Shown here piece after piece: positions 1 through 8,517 of a DNA stretch of 64,000 nt. Source of the stretch: Owenweeksia hongkongensis DSM 17368 (GTDB lineage Bacteria > Bacteroidota > Bacteroidia > Flavobacteriales > Schleiferiaceae); contig CAMBEZ010000002.1 of assembly GCA_945865885.1 (NCBI GenBank), positions 79,447-143,446 of the forward strand. Reading direction: 5' to 3'. The translations under genes were made by a program, and so were the position numbers. The notes under the pieces were generated by a model. The model did no database searches and had not been told where the DNA came from. It saw only the letters and a list, made by a program, of their open reading frames with translations. The stretch's first letter is position 1. Each line of letters starts with the position of its first letter.

Positions 1-381
1 CCGGTTAACCACGCTACGGCACACACCGTAGAAGACTTTACGGATTTAGGTGTAATGGTGTGGATTCAAGACATGACCACCAAAGAGATCTACCAGTCTG
101 CGAACCTGACTGCCAGCGGCGTAGGTTTGGGCGAAGAAACGACCCATGCGGTTCGCGTTACCCCCAACCCCGCCAACCAAACTGCTGTAGTTTCCTTTGG
201 TGAGCACACCAGCGGCAGTGTTCGCGTGGTGAACGCACTGGGTCAAACGGTGTATGCTGCTGCGTTGAACGGCGAGAACACACTCGCCCTGCCGGTAGCA
301 GCTTGGACCAACGGTCTGTACGTGGTGGAATTCACCAACGGCGCAGAACGCACCACCCAACGCTTCCAAGTAGCGCACTGA
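1..381 (+). CDS. T9SS-sorted secreted protein, C-terminal part (5' truncated by window)
   Basis: The reading frame is open from base 1, so only the last 126 residues are present. The end is a type A T9SS C-terminal sorting domain: a VTPNPA motif near residue 52 of the visible part, a VVNALGQ strand, a GLYVVEF strand, and a final QVAH. Just before it lies a segment with IQDMTTKE that closely matches VQDMTTKD in the Omp28-like protein at 1260-3209. The two are therefore probably paralogs, and the missing N-terminus is likely a thioredoxin-fold Omp28 domain. The product would be exported by Sec, carried across the outer membrane by the T9SS, and attached or released. Its substrate is unknown. 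The sorting domain is seen; the Omp28 identity is inferred from the short shared segment. Confidence 0.8.
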   Translation, partial: PVNHATAHTVEDFTDLGVMVWIQDMTTKEIYQSANLTASGVGLGEETTHAVRVTPNPANQTAVVSFGEHTSGSVRVVNALGQTVYAAALNGENTLALPVAAWTNGLYVVEFTNGAERTTQRFQVAH

Positions 382-410
382 TTCGCTTTTTAAGCGTTCG
401 CGTCCAATAA

Positions 411-451
411 AAAAAGGGGCGGTCTCTCACGAGACCGCCCCTTTCCTTTTT
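411..451. terminator. Bidirectional intrinsic terminator
   Basis: A perfect 11-bp GC-rich stem (416-426 with 431-441, loop TCAC) is flanked by an A-run on the left and a T-rich run on the right. It lies between two convergent genes (ending at 381 on plus and 478 on minus), so it can serve both. Confidence 0.85.
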
Positions 452-477
452 CCGCGCAGCGCGCGTGAACAATGTTC

Positions 478-1170
478 TTAACGAACCACGACCTTCTCGG
501 TACACAAAACGGCGCTGGACGAAGCAAAACGAACCGTGTACCAGCCGCTTCCGGGAAGTGCAACTCCGTTCAAAAGCGCTTGAACGCCGGTGTAACGGGC
601 GGTTTCACGACCCAATACATCATACACCAAAACTTCGGTAACGTCCTCCATCCACGGGGCGGTTTCCGCGCGCAACTGACCGTTGGCGTCGGCCCATACC
701 GTGGCACCGGTAATCGCTTCGTCCAACGAAAAAGTGGTGGACAACTCCCAAGCAACCCCTACGCGCAACGTATCGTTGGCATCGGCTGCGTTCTTAAAGG
801 TGTACCAAATGGTGTCCACGCCCGTCAGCCCGGCTGCCTTCAAATAAATGTAGCAGCTGAAATCGTTGGCAACACCGCCGGCGGGTATCGTCACCGTACC
901 CATGGAGTTGCTGGACCAGGTGGGGTAGCACAGATCCCAGCAGAAGTAATTGGAATCCACCACCGCCGAAGAACCTACTTTGGCCCGACGAGCGTAGTAA
1001 TCCTTGGAGCTGGAGCTCGTGTTTCTCAAGTTGATGTGCCCGGTCAACTGGCCGGACGAGTAGCTGTTGCCGCGTACCACCGAATCCATAGAGGCCACCT
1101 GCAAGGAAGATTGGGCCGAAGCGATTCCGAACGAAGCGACCACTAAGGCCGCGCTGATCATGGATTTCAT
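478..1170 (-). CDS. Secreted protein with T9SS C-terminal sorting domain, function unknown
   Basis: A 230-residue product. I place the start at 1170 because the protein then begins with a clean Sec signal peptide (MKSMISAALVVASFGIASAQ); the frame extends 15 codons further upstream but without signal-peptide character. The middle (about residues 20-150) is rich in Ser, Thr and Tyr and has an immunoglobulin-like, beta-rich composition; I do not recognise a family. The C-terminal 75 residues resemble a T9SS sorting domain: VLVYDVLGRE, then GWYTVRF, ending KVVVR. A perfect -7 element (TACCTTTG) lies 30 bases upstream. It sits between two Omp28/T9SS genes on the opposite strand. The role at the cell surface is unknown. 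Confidence 0.75.
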   Translation of the reverse strand: MKSMISAALVVASFGIASAQSSLQVASMDSVVRGNSYSSGQLTGHINLRNTSSSSKDYYARRAKVGSSAVVDSNYFCWDLCYPTWSSNSMGTVTIPAGGVANDFSCYIYLKAAGLTGVDTIWYTFKNAADANDTLRVGVAWELSTTFSLDEAITGATVWADANGQLRAETAPWMEDVTEVLVYDVLGRETARYTGVQALLNGVALPGSGWYTVRFASSSAVLCTEKVVVR

Positions 1171-1200
1171 GAGTGTGTTGTTTTTGACGGTGTGAAGGAC

Positions 1201-1208
1201 CAAAGGTA
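1201..1208 (-). promoter_or_regulatory. -7 promoter element for the gene starting at 1170
   Basis: Exact Bacteroidota TAnnTTTG (TACCTTTG on the minus strand), 30 bases upstream of the start at 1170. No clear -33 TTG at standard spacing. Confidence 0.65.
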
Positions 1209-1228
1209 CGCGCAACCAAAAAATAATG

Positions 1229-1236
1229 TACCTTGG
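1229..1236 (+). promoter_or_regulatory. Probable -7 element for the Omp28-like gene
   Basis: TACCTTGG, one mismatch to TAnnTTTG, 23 bases upstream of the ATG at 1260. It lies 20 bases from the opposing minus-strand element, so this is a compact divergent promoter. Confidence 0.45.
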
Positions 1237-1259
1237 ACCTCCATTTCTTCTTAATCCCT

Positions 1260-3209
1260 ATGAAAAAAACCCTTACCCTTGCGGCCCTGGCGGTAGCCGG
1301 ATCTGCCGCTTTTGGTCAAGCACAACGCTTGGTCCTGTTTGAAGAATTCACGCAAGCTTCTTGCGGGCCGTGTGCCAGCCAGAATCCCGCGTTCAATACA
1401 CTGTTGGATGCCAACGCTACCAAAGCGGTGTCCATCAAGTACCAAACCAGCTGGCCCGGGTTCGATCCCATGAACCTGCAAAACCCCACGGATGTAGCAA
1501 CCCGTGTTAGCTTTTACGGGGTAAACGGTGTGCCCTGGACGTCCATGGACGGTGTAGCCCCTACGGGTTCTGCTTACGCCGGTGCACCTGCGAACGTTAC
1601 GGCTACTTCCATCAGCACGCGTTACGCTGTTGCCTCGGACTACTCCGTAACGGTAGCACACCAGTTTTCAGCCAACAACGACTCTGTTGAGTTTGTTGTT
1701 TACGTAACCAATGCTACGCAGAACTCCATTTCCAATGCCAACTTGAAGTTGCATTTGGGCTTGGTGGAAAAAGCCATCGAATTCCCAACGGCTCCCGGCA
1801 GCAACGGCGAGACCGACTTTTTCATGGTCATGCGCAAGATGATCCCGGACGCCAGCGGAACGGCTTTGCCCGCAACGATGGCTTCAGGTACTCCTTTTGT
1901 TTACACGGCCAAGGTTAAAGTTCCTGCTTATGTGTACAAGTTGGCTGAAGTAGCCATGGTCGCTTGGGTACAGGACATGACCACCAAAGACGTGAAGAAC
2001 GCTGGCTACAGCGCTCCACAACCGTTGAACGGTCCCGTATTTGACGCCGGCATTTTGTCCGTAGCACAACACAGCGGCGGCCTGTGCAACACTGCCTACA
2101 CGCCTTCTGCCACCATCACCAACGCGGGCACCAGCGCCATCACTTCAGCGGCGGTGCAGTACGCATTGAACGGCGGCACGCCCGTGGTTCAAAACTGGAC
2201 CGGTAACCTGGCGGCAGGTGCATCCGTTGCGGTGAACTTCCCTGCTTTGACCTTGGCCGGCGGCGCGAACATCATCGTTTACTCGGTAGGTGCTCCGAAC
2301 GGAAAGGCAGATGCCAACACCATGAACAACACTGCGCCTTCCTTGCGTATTTCCACTATTAGCGCTACGCCTTTGGCTACCCCGTACAACGAAGGCGTTG
2401 AGGCTGCAACTACAACGGCCTTGCCTGCTTCTTCCGGTTTGATCCAAGGCGGTAGCTCTACTCGCTTGTTCGTCATCAGCAAAGCAGGTGCCGGCACCAC
2501 CCAAAACTTGGGCGGATTTGCGCAGTCAGACAAATCCTTGATGGTGGATTTCTATTTAATCCAAGCAGGTGGAACGGTATCGGTTACTACCCAGAAATTG
2601 AACTTGGCCGGTTTGACCAGTCCCAAATTGTTCTTCCAGCACGCACACGCTCAATACGACGGAACGGAGCCTGATCAATTGAAGGTTTCTGTTTCTACCG
2701 ATTGCGGATCTACGTGGACCGAAATCTTTAACAAGACCGGTAACCAATTGGCTACGCGCACTCCGGTGGGCAACAACACCCGTTTCTTCCCAACGGCTAC
2801 AGAATGGAAACAAAACGCCATTTCTTTGGCTTCCTACGCCGGCAACGCTGGATTAGTGGTGAAGTTTGAAGGGGTATCTGGTTACGGAAACAGCCTGTTC
2901 TTGGACAACATTTGGGTGGCCAACAATGCTTTGAGCTCAGAGGAATTGCAAGGCGGCGCTTTGAGCGTATTCCCGAACCCCGCTTCGGACGCAGCACGCA
3001 TTGCCTTGAACTTGGTAGACAACAGCCAAGTATCTGTAAGCTTGACCAATTTGAACGGTCAGGTGGTTGCTGAATTGCCTGCCCGCGCTTTGGAAGCAGG
3101 TTCGCACGAACTGATGTTGCCCGTAGCTGGCTTGCCCAACGGTGTGTACACCGCTCGTGTGGTTACGAACAACGCCGTACAAACCGTTCGTTTGACGGTA
3201 GCTCACTAA
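1260..3209 (+). CDS. Omp28-related secreted protein with T9SS sorting domain
   Basis: A 649-residue product. The start at 1260 gives a standard signal peptide (MKKTLTLAALAVAGSAAFGQ); an upstream in-frame ATG at 1233 adds nine residues that do not fit. Residues about 20-230 form an Omp28 thioredoxin-like domain: VLFEEFTQASCGPC, with a CGPC motif near residue 36. Next come a CARDB/Ig-like stretch (about 250-370), a beta-sandwich of MAM or jelly-roll type with FFQHAHAQYDG (about 380-560), and a T9SS sorting domain (VFPNPASD ... GVYTARVV ... LTVAH). The CxxC suggests redox or disulfide activity at the cell surface, but Omp28 function is unsettled. It is paralogous to the truncated gene at 1-381. 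A strong terminator follows. Confidence 0.85.
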   Translation: MKKTLTLAALAVAGSAAFGQAQRLVLFEEFTQASCGPCASQNPAFNTLLDANATKAVSIKYQTSWPGFDPMNLQNPTDVATRVSFYGVNGVPWTSMDGVAPTGSAYAGAPANVTATSISTRYAVASDYSVTVAHQFSANNDSVEFVVYVTNATQNSISNANLKLHLGLVEKAIEFPTAPGSNGETDFFMVMRKMIPDASGTALPATMASGTPFVYTAKVKVPAYVYKLAEVAMVAWVQDMTTKDVKNAGYSAPQPLNGPVFDAGILSVAQHSGGLCNTAYTPSATITNAGTSAITSAAVQYALNGGTPVVQNWTGNLAAGASVAVNFPALTLAGGANIIVYSVGAPNGKADANTMNNTAPSLRISTISATPLATPYNEGVEAATTTALPASSGLIQGGSSTRLFVISKAGAGTTQNLGGFAQSDKSLMVDFYLIQAGGTVSVTTQKLNLAGLTSPKLFFQHAHAQYDGTEPDQLKVSVSTDCGSTWTEIFNKTGNQLATRTPVGNNTRFFPTATEWKQNAISLASYAGNAGLVVKFEGVSGYGNSLFLDNIWVANNALSSEELQGGALSVFPNPASDAARIALNLVDNSQVSVSLTNLNGQVVAELPARALEAGSHELMLPVAGLPNGVYTARVVTNNAVQTVRLTVAH

Positions 3210-3237
3210 GTCATCTTTGCAGCGGAGCGCTGCGCTC

Positions 3238-3271
3238 AAGGGGCTATTCCGCAAGGAATGGCCCCTTTTTT
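3238..3271 (+). terminator. Intrinsic terminator after the Omp28-like gene
   Basis: Stem GGGGC-t-ATTCC / GGAAT-g-GCCCC (3240-3250 with 3255-3265) with loop GCAA, followed by six T. Confidence 0.85.
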
Positions 3272-3273
3272 GT

Positions 3274-3281
3274 TATCTTCG
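3274..3281 (+). promoter_or_regulatory. -7 element of the tlpA-like operon
   Basis: TATCTTCG, a one-mismatch variant of TAnnTTTG that recurs in this window; it ends 18 bases before the ATG at 3300, directly after the preceding terminator. Confidence 0.6.
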
Positions 3282-3299
3282 TATACTCACTCACATACC

Positions 3300-3821
3300 A
3301 TGCGCATTTTTGTAACGGCAATGGCCCTTGGCCTTGCTACTTCGGCCTTCGCACAGGGGTTGCCCCACGCACAAATCCAAACCTTGGAATACAAAACCAT
3401 CGACGCCGCGTCGGTGACCAACGATGGCAAGCCGATGGTGGTGAGCTTTTGGGCTACGTGGTGCAAACCGTGCATCAGCGAATTGAATGCCTTGAACGAT
3501 TACTACGAGGATTTGCAGAAGACCACCGGCGTTAAGGTGGTGGCGGTTTCCATCGACGATGCCCGTACTTCTGCCAAGGTGGGACCTTTTGTGGCCGGCC
3601 AAGAATGGGAATACACGGTGCTGTTGGATCCCAACAGCGTACTGCGTCGCGCCATGGGCGTGAACAACGTACCGCACACGTTTTTGTTGAACGGCAAAGG
3701 GGAAATTGTGTACCAGGCCAATAAATATGTTCCTGGCGAGGAAAAACACTTGATGGAGGCTATTCGCGCAGCAGCCGCAGGGTCTTCGGAAACGGCTCCG
3801 GCAGGAACATCGAACCACTGA
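3300..3821 (+). CDS. TlpA-family periplasmic thioredoxin-like oxidoreductase
   Basis: A 173-residue product, started at 3300 because MRIFVTAMALGLATSAFAQG is a clear signal peptide and the upstream in-frame ATG at 3258 lies inside the terminator hairpin. The mature part is a thioredoxin fold with active site WATWCKPCI near residues 53-61, a VSIDD strand, and the cis-proline region GVNNVPHTFLL, where the NVP tripeptide is typical of TlpA/ResA proteins. It probably reduces or shuffles disulfides in the periplasm. Two bases separate it from the DUF6029 gene, and an Omp28 lipoprotein follows, so it probably maintains thiols of that pair. The C-terminus (last 15 residues) is a disordered Ser/Ala/Pro tail. 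Confidence 0.88.
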   Translation: MRIFVTAMALGLATSAFAQGLPHAQIQTLEYKTIDAASVTNDGKPMVVSFWATWCKPCISELNALNDYYEDLQKTTGVKVVAVSIDDARTSAKVGPFVAGQEWEYTVLLDPNSVLRRAMGVNNVPHTFLLNGKGEIVYQANKYVPGEEKHLMEAIRAAAAGSSETAPAGTSNH

Positions 3822-3823
3822 GC

Positions 3824-5503
3824 ATGAATCGTTTTGCAGCAATCGGTACCGCAGCACTGGCGGTGCTGAGTTTTGGCCTTTTGGCCCAACCCTTGGGAAC
3901 CGTCGGACAACCGGGGGAATTGCACGCCATTTTTCAATTCGACGGTCAGGCGTATGTTCGGGACAGTATTTTGGACCCCACCGGACAGTACTACCCCGAA
4001 GACAAATTTCGGGGACAAGGATTCGCCACGTTTACGTACACCCAGGGCGGCCTGCGCGCCGGGATGCGGTACGAAAACTACCAAAACCCCATCTTGGGTT
4101 ATCCGCAAGGCTTCAAAGGCCAGGGCATTCCCTACCGTTTTGTGCAGTTTGAACAAGATGGGTTTGACATCACGGTGGGCAACTTTTACGAGCAGTTTGG
4201 CAGCGGCATGATTTTGCGGGCGTACGAAGAACGAGGTTTGGGATTGGACAACGCCCTGGACGGAGTTCGTATTGCCACGCGCTGGAAAAACGGCCTGCAA
4301 ATCAAAGGCGTATTGGGCAAACAGCGTCGGTACTTTTCGTTGGGCGAAGGAATTGTACGGGGCCTGGACGCGGAATACAACCTGCCGTGGAAGGCCGGTG
4401 CCGCGGTTTTGGGCGGAAGTTTTGTGAGCAAGTACCAACCGGCCAACGATCCGGAATTGAATTTGCCCGCAAACGTTGCCGCCGGAGCTTTACGATTCAA
4501 CTTGGCCAAGGGCAAGTGGAGTTTAAACAGCGAATACGTGTACAAGGCCAACGACCCCTCGTTTGACAACGCCTACATCTACCGGCCCGGGCAAGCCTTG
4601 CGGTCCACGCTGACCTACCGAACCAAAGGTTTTTCGGTGCAAGCCTCCGCCAAGCGCATCGACAACATGAGCTTCCGGAGCGACCGCAGCGCGCAGCAGT
4701 TTGACGTTTTTGTCAACTTCTTGCCGCCCACGTCCAAGCTGCACACCTACGCCTTGCCGGCGCTCTTTCCCTATGCCACGCAAATCAACGGAGAACAAGG
4801 AGGAGAAATCGACGTGGTGAAAGCCTTTTCAAAAGGCAGTTGGTTGGGCGGTAAAACCGGCCTGACGGTTGCTTTGAACGCCTCGTGGGCGGAATCGCTG
4901 CAAAAAAGCCCGGTTGCATCGGGCGTTCCCATTGGCGCCATCGGCACGGATGGATACCGGTCCAACTGGCTCGAACGCGGAGAAATCCCCTATTTCCGGG
5001 ATGTGAATGTGGAGTTTCGCAAGAAGTTCTCCAAAAAGTCCAAGGGCATGCTGACCCTCTACGACCTCCGATACAACAAAACCGTTTTGAACGACGGTGT
5101 TCCGGATGCGGTTCTGTTGGCCAACCCCGGACAAGATTCGCTGCTGACGGTGCGCGCCGCAGTTGCGGAATTCCAACACACCCTGCCCAACGGCCAAACC
5201 CTGCGCTACGAGGGCCAGTGGAACACTGCCAACGGTTTCCGCGGAGATGCAGTCATGGGCTTGGTGGAGTGGACCGTCTCCGATCGTTGGACCGTTGCGG
5301 TGCAAGAAATCTACAACTACGGACACCCCTCCGTGGGTCGTCGGATCCACTACCCTATTTTGTCGCTGATCCACTTCTCCGGAAACACCCGAATCCAAAT
5401 CAACTACGGCCGCCAACAACAAGGAATTTTTTGCGTGGGGGGCATTTGCCGCGTGGTTCCACCTTCCAACGGATTGGCCGTTTCATTTACCACAAGCTTT
5501 TAA
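3824..5503 (+). CDS. DUF6029 family outer-membrane beta-barrel protein
   Basis: 559 residues with a short signal peptide (MNRFAAIGTAALAVLSFGLLAQ). The GNFYEQFGSGMILRAYEER segment near residues 120-140, followed by GLGLDNALDGVRI, matches what I know of DUF6029 proteins. Repeated aromatic-alternating strands run through to a C-terminal VSFTTSF, as expected for an outer-membrane barrel. Function of the family is unknown. The gene sits two bases after the TlpA-like gene and three bases before the Omp28 lipoprotein, so translation is probably coupled. This TlpA-DUF6029-Omp28 set appears to act as a unit at the envelope, but I infer no substrate. Confidence 0.8.
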   Translation: MNRFAAIGTAALAVLSFGLLAQPLGTVGQPGELHAIFQFDGQAYVRDSILDPTGQYYPEDKFRGQGFATFTYTQGGLRAGMRYENYQNPILGYPQGFKGQGIPYRFVQFEQDGFDITVGNFYEQFGSGMILRAYEERGLGLDNALDGVRIATRWKNGLQIKGVLGKQRRYFSLGEGIVRGLDAEYNLPWKAGAAVLGGSFVSKYQPANDPELNLPANVAAGALRFNLAKGKWSLNSEYVYKANDPSFDNAYIYRPGQALRSTLTYRTKGFSVQASAKRIDNMSFRSDRSAQQFDVFVNFLPPTSKLHTYALPALFPYATQINGEQGGEIDVVKAFSKGSWLGGKTGLTVALNASWAESLQKSPVASGVPIGAIGTDGYRSNWLERGEIPYFRDVNVEFRKKFSKKSKGMLTLYDLRYNKTVLNDGVPDAVLLANPGQDSLLTVRAAVAEFQHTLPNGQTLRYEGQWNTANGFRGDAVMGLVEWTVSDRWTVAVQEIYNYGHPSVGRRIHYPILSLIHFSGNTRIQINYGRQQQGIFCVGGICRVVPPSNGLAVSFTTSF

Positions 5504-5506
5504 CCG

Positions 5507-6367
5507 ATGCGCAACAAACTACCTACCTGGGCCGCTGCGTGCTTGCTGGCCGTTTTGGGAATTTCCGGTTGCGACACCGTGGATCAACCGTTTAAAAACG
5601 CCATCAATGTGGACTGGGCGTCGGTGGTGTACAGGGATACCGTTCGCCAGACGGAAAGCACGGTCTACATTGAAGATTTTACGGGCCACACGTGCAAAAA
5701 TTGCCCTAAAGCCACTAAGGTTCTCGTCAAATTGGACTCGTTGTACGGAGATCGCGTGGTTCCCTTGGCCATTCACGCGCGCAGTAGCGGTTTTTCCAAC
5801 GTAGACACCTCCTACCCCACCGATTTCAGCACCCCCGAATCTGAGTCGCTTTGGAACTACTTTGGTCCGCCCATTGGCCTGCCCAACGGCATGGTGCAGC
5901 GCGCAGACTACCCCACCAACCAGTGGAAGTCCTACACCACGTGGCAAACACGTGCCGTGGATTTTCTGGCGGAAGCTCCTCAGGCGCTCTTTGAAGTGAT
6001 CCCCGGTTGGAATGCCGACGGTCGTCAAGCCGTGCTTCAGTACCGCCTAACGGCGGCATCGGCCCGAACCAACCCCGTTCACGTGGCGTTTTACTTGACC
6101 GAAAGCGGGATCGTTTCCCCCCAGCTGATGCCGGACAACACCCGAAACCGAACCTACGCGCACAACCACGTTTTGCGTGCGGCCCCCAAGGGCATTTTGG
6201 GGCTTTCTGCCCTGCCGGCAAACAGTGTTGCGGGCGGAACATTTAGTGGCTGGGTGGCCTACGAACTCCCGGGTGGATGGAACGCCAACCGCGTGGATTG
6301 GATTGCTGTGGCGTACGACGCCGTTACCTACGAGGTGCTGCAGGCCGTTGCCGTACCGGCCCTGTAA
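5507..6367 (+). CDS. Omp28-family outer-membrane lipoprotein
   Basis: 286 residues. The N-terminus is a lipoprotein signal with lipobox GISGC, acylated Cys at residue 22. The mature protein is an Omp28 thioredoxin-like domain: YIEDFTGHTCKNCPKA with a CKNC motif near residue 62, then IHARSSGF and a conserved GLPNGMV turn. The second half (about 150-286) is a beta-sandwich. It is the last gene of the TlpA-DUF6029-Omp28 operon, and the TlpA-like protein is its plausible redox partner. It is a lipid-anchored relative of the T9SS-exported Omp28 protein at 1260-3209, so the window holds two ways of placing this domain at the surface. No obvious terminator before the convergent queG. Confidence 0.82.
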   Translation: MRNKLPTWAAACLLAVLGISGCDTVDQPFKNAINVDWASVVYRDTVRQTESTVYIEDFTGHTCKNCPKATKVLVKLDSLYGDRVVPLAIHARSSGFSNVDTSYPTDFSTPESESLWNYFGPPIGLPNGMVQRADYPTNQWKSYTTWQTRAVDFLAEAPQALFEVIPGWNADGRQAVLQYRLTAASARTNPVHVAFYLTESGIVSPQLMPDNTRNRTYAHNHVLRAAPKGILGLSALPANSVAGGTFSGWVAYELPGGWNANRVDWIAVAYDAVTYEVLQAVAVPAL

Positions 6368-6387
6368 CACCTGCTTTTTGTACCGTA

Positions 6388-7368
6388 CTACTTGGCCCGG
6401 TCGTCTTTCGGCCGGTCCTTTGTGCGGTCGTCTTGCGGCACGCGCTGGCGCGCGGTTGTTTGGTTCTCGTGCCATTTAGCGTACCCCGCGCGCATCAGTG
6501 GACTCTTGCCAAACACTCGGGTAAAGACCTCGTCGTCCATACGACGCCAATCCAACTCCGTCCATTGGGTCCAATTCCCTTCCGGAGCAAATCGCGTTTC
6601 TTTGTGGGGAACGGAATGTCGATTCCACGGACACACCTCTTGGCAAATGTCGCAGCCAAAAGTCCAGCCGTTGAGGTCCGGAACCAAGGACTCGGGCACC
6701 GCCGCATGCAATTCAATGGTGGCGTGGGAAATACACTTGTTGCTGTCCAAAACACCCGGCTGTAGCAAGGCTTGGGTGGGGCACGCATCCAAACAACGGG
6801 TGCAGGTGCCGCAGTGGTCCGTTACGGGCGGGTCCGGCGGCAATTCCATATCCAAGATCCACTCCGCCAAAAAGAAATAAGACCCTACCCCTTTGGCCAG
6901 CAACAAACTGTTCTTGCCGACCCAACCCAAACCGCTGCGACGCGCCCAGGCCCGCTCCAAAACGGGTGCGGAATCCACGTAACACCGACCTGCAACGGCT
7001 CCCACGTCGGACTGCCAAGCGTCCATTAATTCGAACAATCGGTCTTTGACCACGCGATGGTAATCCTCTCCATAGGCGTACCGGGCAATTTTGGGGACGT
7101 CTTCGTGGAGGACTTGTTCCTGAGTTGGGAAGTAGTTGTAACGAAGCGACACAACGGTTTTGGCGCCGGGTAGGAGTTTTCGGGGATCCAAGCGCTTGTC
7201 AAAGTGATTTGCCATGTAGGCCATGGATCCTTGGTAACCGCGTGCCAACCAGGTCTCCAACCCTACGGCCTCTTCTTCCAAAAAATCGGCCCTAGCTACG
7301 CGGCAATCACCAAATCCCAGCCGCTCAGCGTGGCGCGCCAACGACGCTTTCGCCTGAGCGGGGTTCAT
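6388..7368 (-). CDS. queG: Epoxyqueuosine reductase QueG
   Basis: 326 residues, cytoplasmic. Reduces epoxyqueuosine in tRNA to queuosine using cobalamin and two [4Fe-4S] clusters. Both ferredoxin-like cluster motifs are visible: [16 protein letters not shown] near residues 186-201 and [13 protein letters not shown] near 239-251. The N-terminal cobalamin-domain signature GYQGSMAYM and the YNYFPT segment are also present. Its start overlaps the ruvB stop by four bases (ATGA), so it is translationally coupled to ruvB. The C-terminus ends in a charged [13 protein letters not shown] tail that the fold does not need. QueA, the preceding pathway enzyme, is encoded 26 kb away at 33109-34164. Confidence 0.95.
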   Translation of the reverse strand: MNPAQAKASLARHAERLGFGDCRVARADFLEEEAVGLETWLARGYQGSMAYMANHFDKRLDPRKLLPGAKTVVSLRYNYFPTQEQVLHEDVPKIARYAYGEDYHRVVKDRLFELMDAWQSDVGAVAGRCYVDSAPVLERAWARRSGLGWVGKNSLLLAKGVGSYFFLAEWILDMELPPDPPVTDHCGTCTRCLDACPTQALLQPGVLDSNKCISHATIELHAAVPESLVPDLNGWTFGCDICQEVCPWNRHSVPHKETRFAPEGNWTQWTELDWRRMDDEVFTRVFGKSPLMRAGYAKWHENQTTARQRVPQDDRTKDRPKDDRAK

Positions 7369-8402
7369 GCGTTCGCGCCGGAATCAAACAGGCCGTGCTG
7401 CGGTGCTTTTCTACCCAAATGTGCGTAGGCCTTGTCCATGGCCACCCGGCCGCGCGGGGTGCGCGCTAAATAGCCCTCTTGGATCAAGTACGGCTCGTAC
7501 ACTTCCTCCAAGGTGTCTGCTTGTTCGCCAACGGCCGTACCCAAAGTAGACAACCCCACAGGGCCTCCGCGAAACTTGTCGATGAGGGCCAACAGCAACT
7601 TGTTGTCCATATCGTCCAAGCCGTGCTCGTCTACATCCAGGGCATCCATGCCCAAACGAGCAATGGACAGGTCTATGGTGCCGTCGCCTTTCACCTGAGC
7701 AAAATCCCGGATACGACGCAACAGAGCGTTCGCAATGCGCGGGGTGCCCCGGCTCCGTCGGGCAATTTCAATGGCGGCATTGGGCTGAATGACAACCCCC
7801 AGAATGCCGGCAGACCGTTCCACGATGGTAGACAGCCGCTCCGCGGTGTAGTACTCCAACCGCGAGGCAATGCCGAACCGCGCCCGCAAGGGCGCGGTGA
7901 GCATTCCAGACCGCGTGGTAGCGCCCACCAACGTAAAAGGTTGCAATCCAATCTGCACGCTTCGCGCGTGTGGACCGGACTCGATCAAAATGTCGATCTT
8001 AAAATCCTCCATGGCCGAATACAGGTATTCCTCCACCACCGGACTCAACCGGTGTATTTCGTCGATGAACAAAACGTCGTTTGCCTCCAAGGAGGTCAAC
8101 AATCCGGCCAAATCGCCGGGCTTGTCCAACACAGGGCCGGACGTCATTTTGATCCCGACGTTCAATTCGTTGGCCACAATGTGGGCCAATGTGGTTTTGC
8201 CCAATCCGGGAGGGCCGTGCAGCAAGACGTGGTCCAAGGACTCACCCCGACCTTTTGCAGCTTGAACGAAAATCCGAAGATTCTCCAAGATCTTCTCTTG
8301 GCCGGCAAAATCCGCGAACTGAGCCGGCCGCAGCCGTTGCTCTACTTCGCGTTCCTCAGGCTCCAAGGCGCCCTCGGCCGAATCATCCACAAATCGTCCC
8401 AT
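7365..8402 (-). CDS. ruvB: Holliday junction branch-migration ATPase RuvB
   Basis: 345 residues, a normal length. Motor of the RuvABC resolvasome. Walker [10 protein letters not shown] near residue 65, Walker [10 protein letters not shown] near 115, sensor 1 region LVGATTRSG, and the C-terminal winged-helix domain ([11 protein letters not shown] ... [11 protein letters not shown]) are all present. First gene of a ruvB-queG pair. A perfect -7 element (TACCTTTG, 8408-8415) ends only five bases before the ATG, so the mRNA is predicted to start at or next to the initiation codon. Confidence 0.97.
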   Translation of the reverse strand: MGRFVDDSAEGALEPEEREVEQRLRPAQFADFAGQEKILENLRIFVQAAKGRGESLDHVLLHGPPGLGKTTLAHIVANELNVGIKMTSGPVLDKPGDLAGLLTSLEANDVLFIDEIHRLSPVVEEYLYSAMEDFKIDILIESGPHARSVQIGLQPFTLVGATTRSGMLTAPLRARFGIASRLEYYTAERLSTIVERSAGILGVVIQPNAAIEIARRSRGTPRIANALLRRIRDFAQVKGDGTIDLSIARLGMDALDVDEHGLDDMDNKLLLALIDKFRGGPVGLSTLGTAVGEQADTLEEVYEPYLIQEGYLARTPRGRVAMDKAYAHLGRKAPQHGLFDSGANA

Positions 8403-8407
8403 AAAAA

Positions 8408-8415
8408 CAAAGGTA
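8408..8415 (-). promoter_or_regulatory. -7 element of ruvB, leaderless spacing
   Basis: TACCTTTG on the minus strand followed by five T and the ruvB ATG. A start site 4-6 bases downstream of the element would fall on or beside the ATG. Confidence 0.65.
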
Positions 8416-8464
8416 GCATTTCGACCCGCTTCCGCCCGAACTTCAAAGGCGCCGGTTGGTCAAT

Positions 8465-8500
8465 AAAAAAGCGCCGCCGCGGTAAACCGCGGCGGCGCCT
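8465..8500 (-). terminator. Terminator of the act-cox operon
   Basis: A perfect 12-bp stem (8471-8482 with 8487-8498, loop TAAA). On the minus strand it is followed by a run of six T, so it ends transcription coming out of coxA. Confidence 0.9.
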
Positions 8501-8517
8501 CTTAATTCAATCCAAAA

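Noticed and set aside
472..1146. 224-codon plus-strand frame opposite the T9SS protein at 478-1170
   Set aside because: The minus frame has a signal peptide, promoter element and sorting domain; the plus frame has none.
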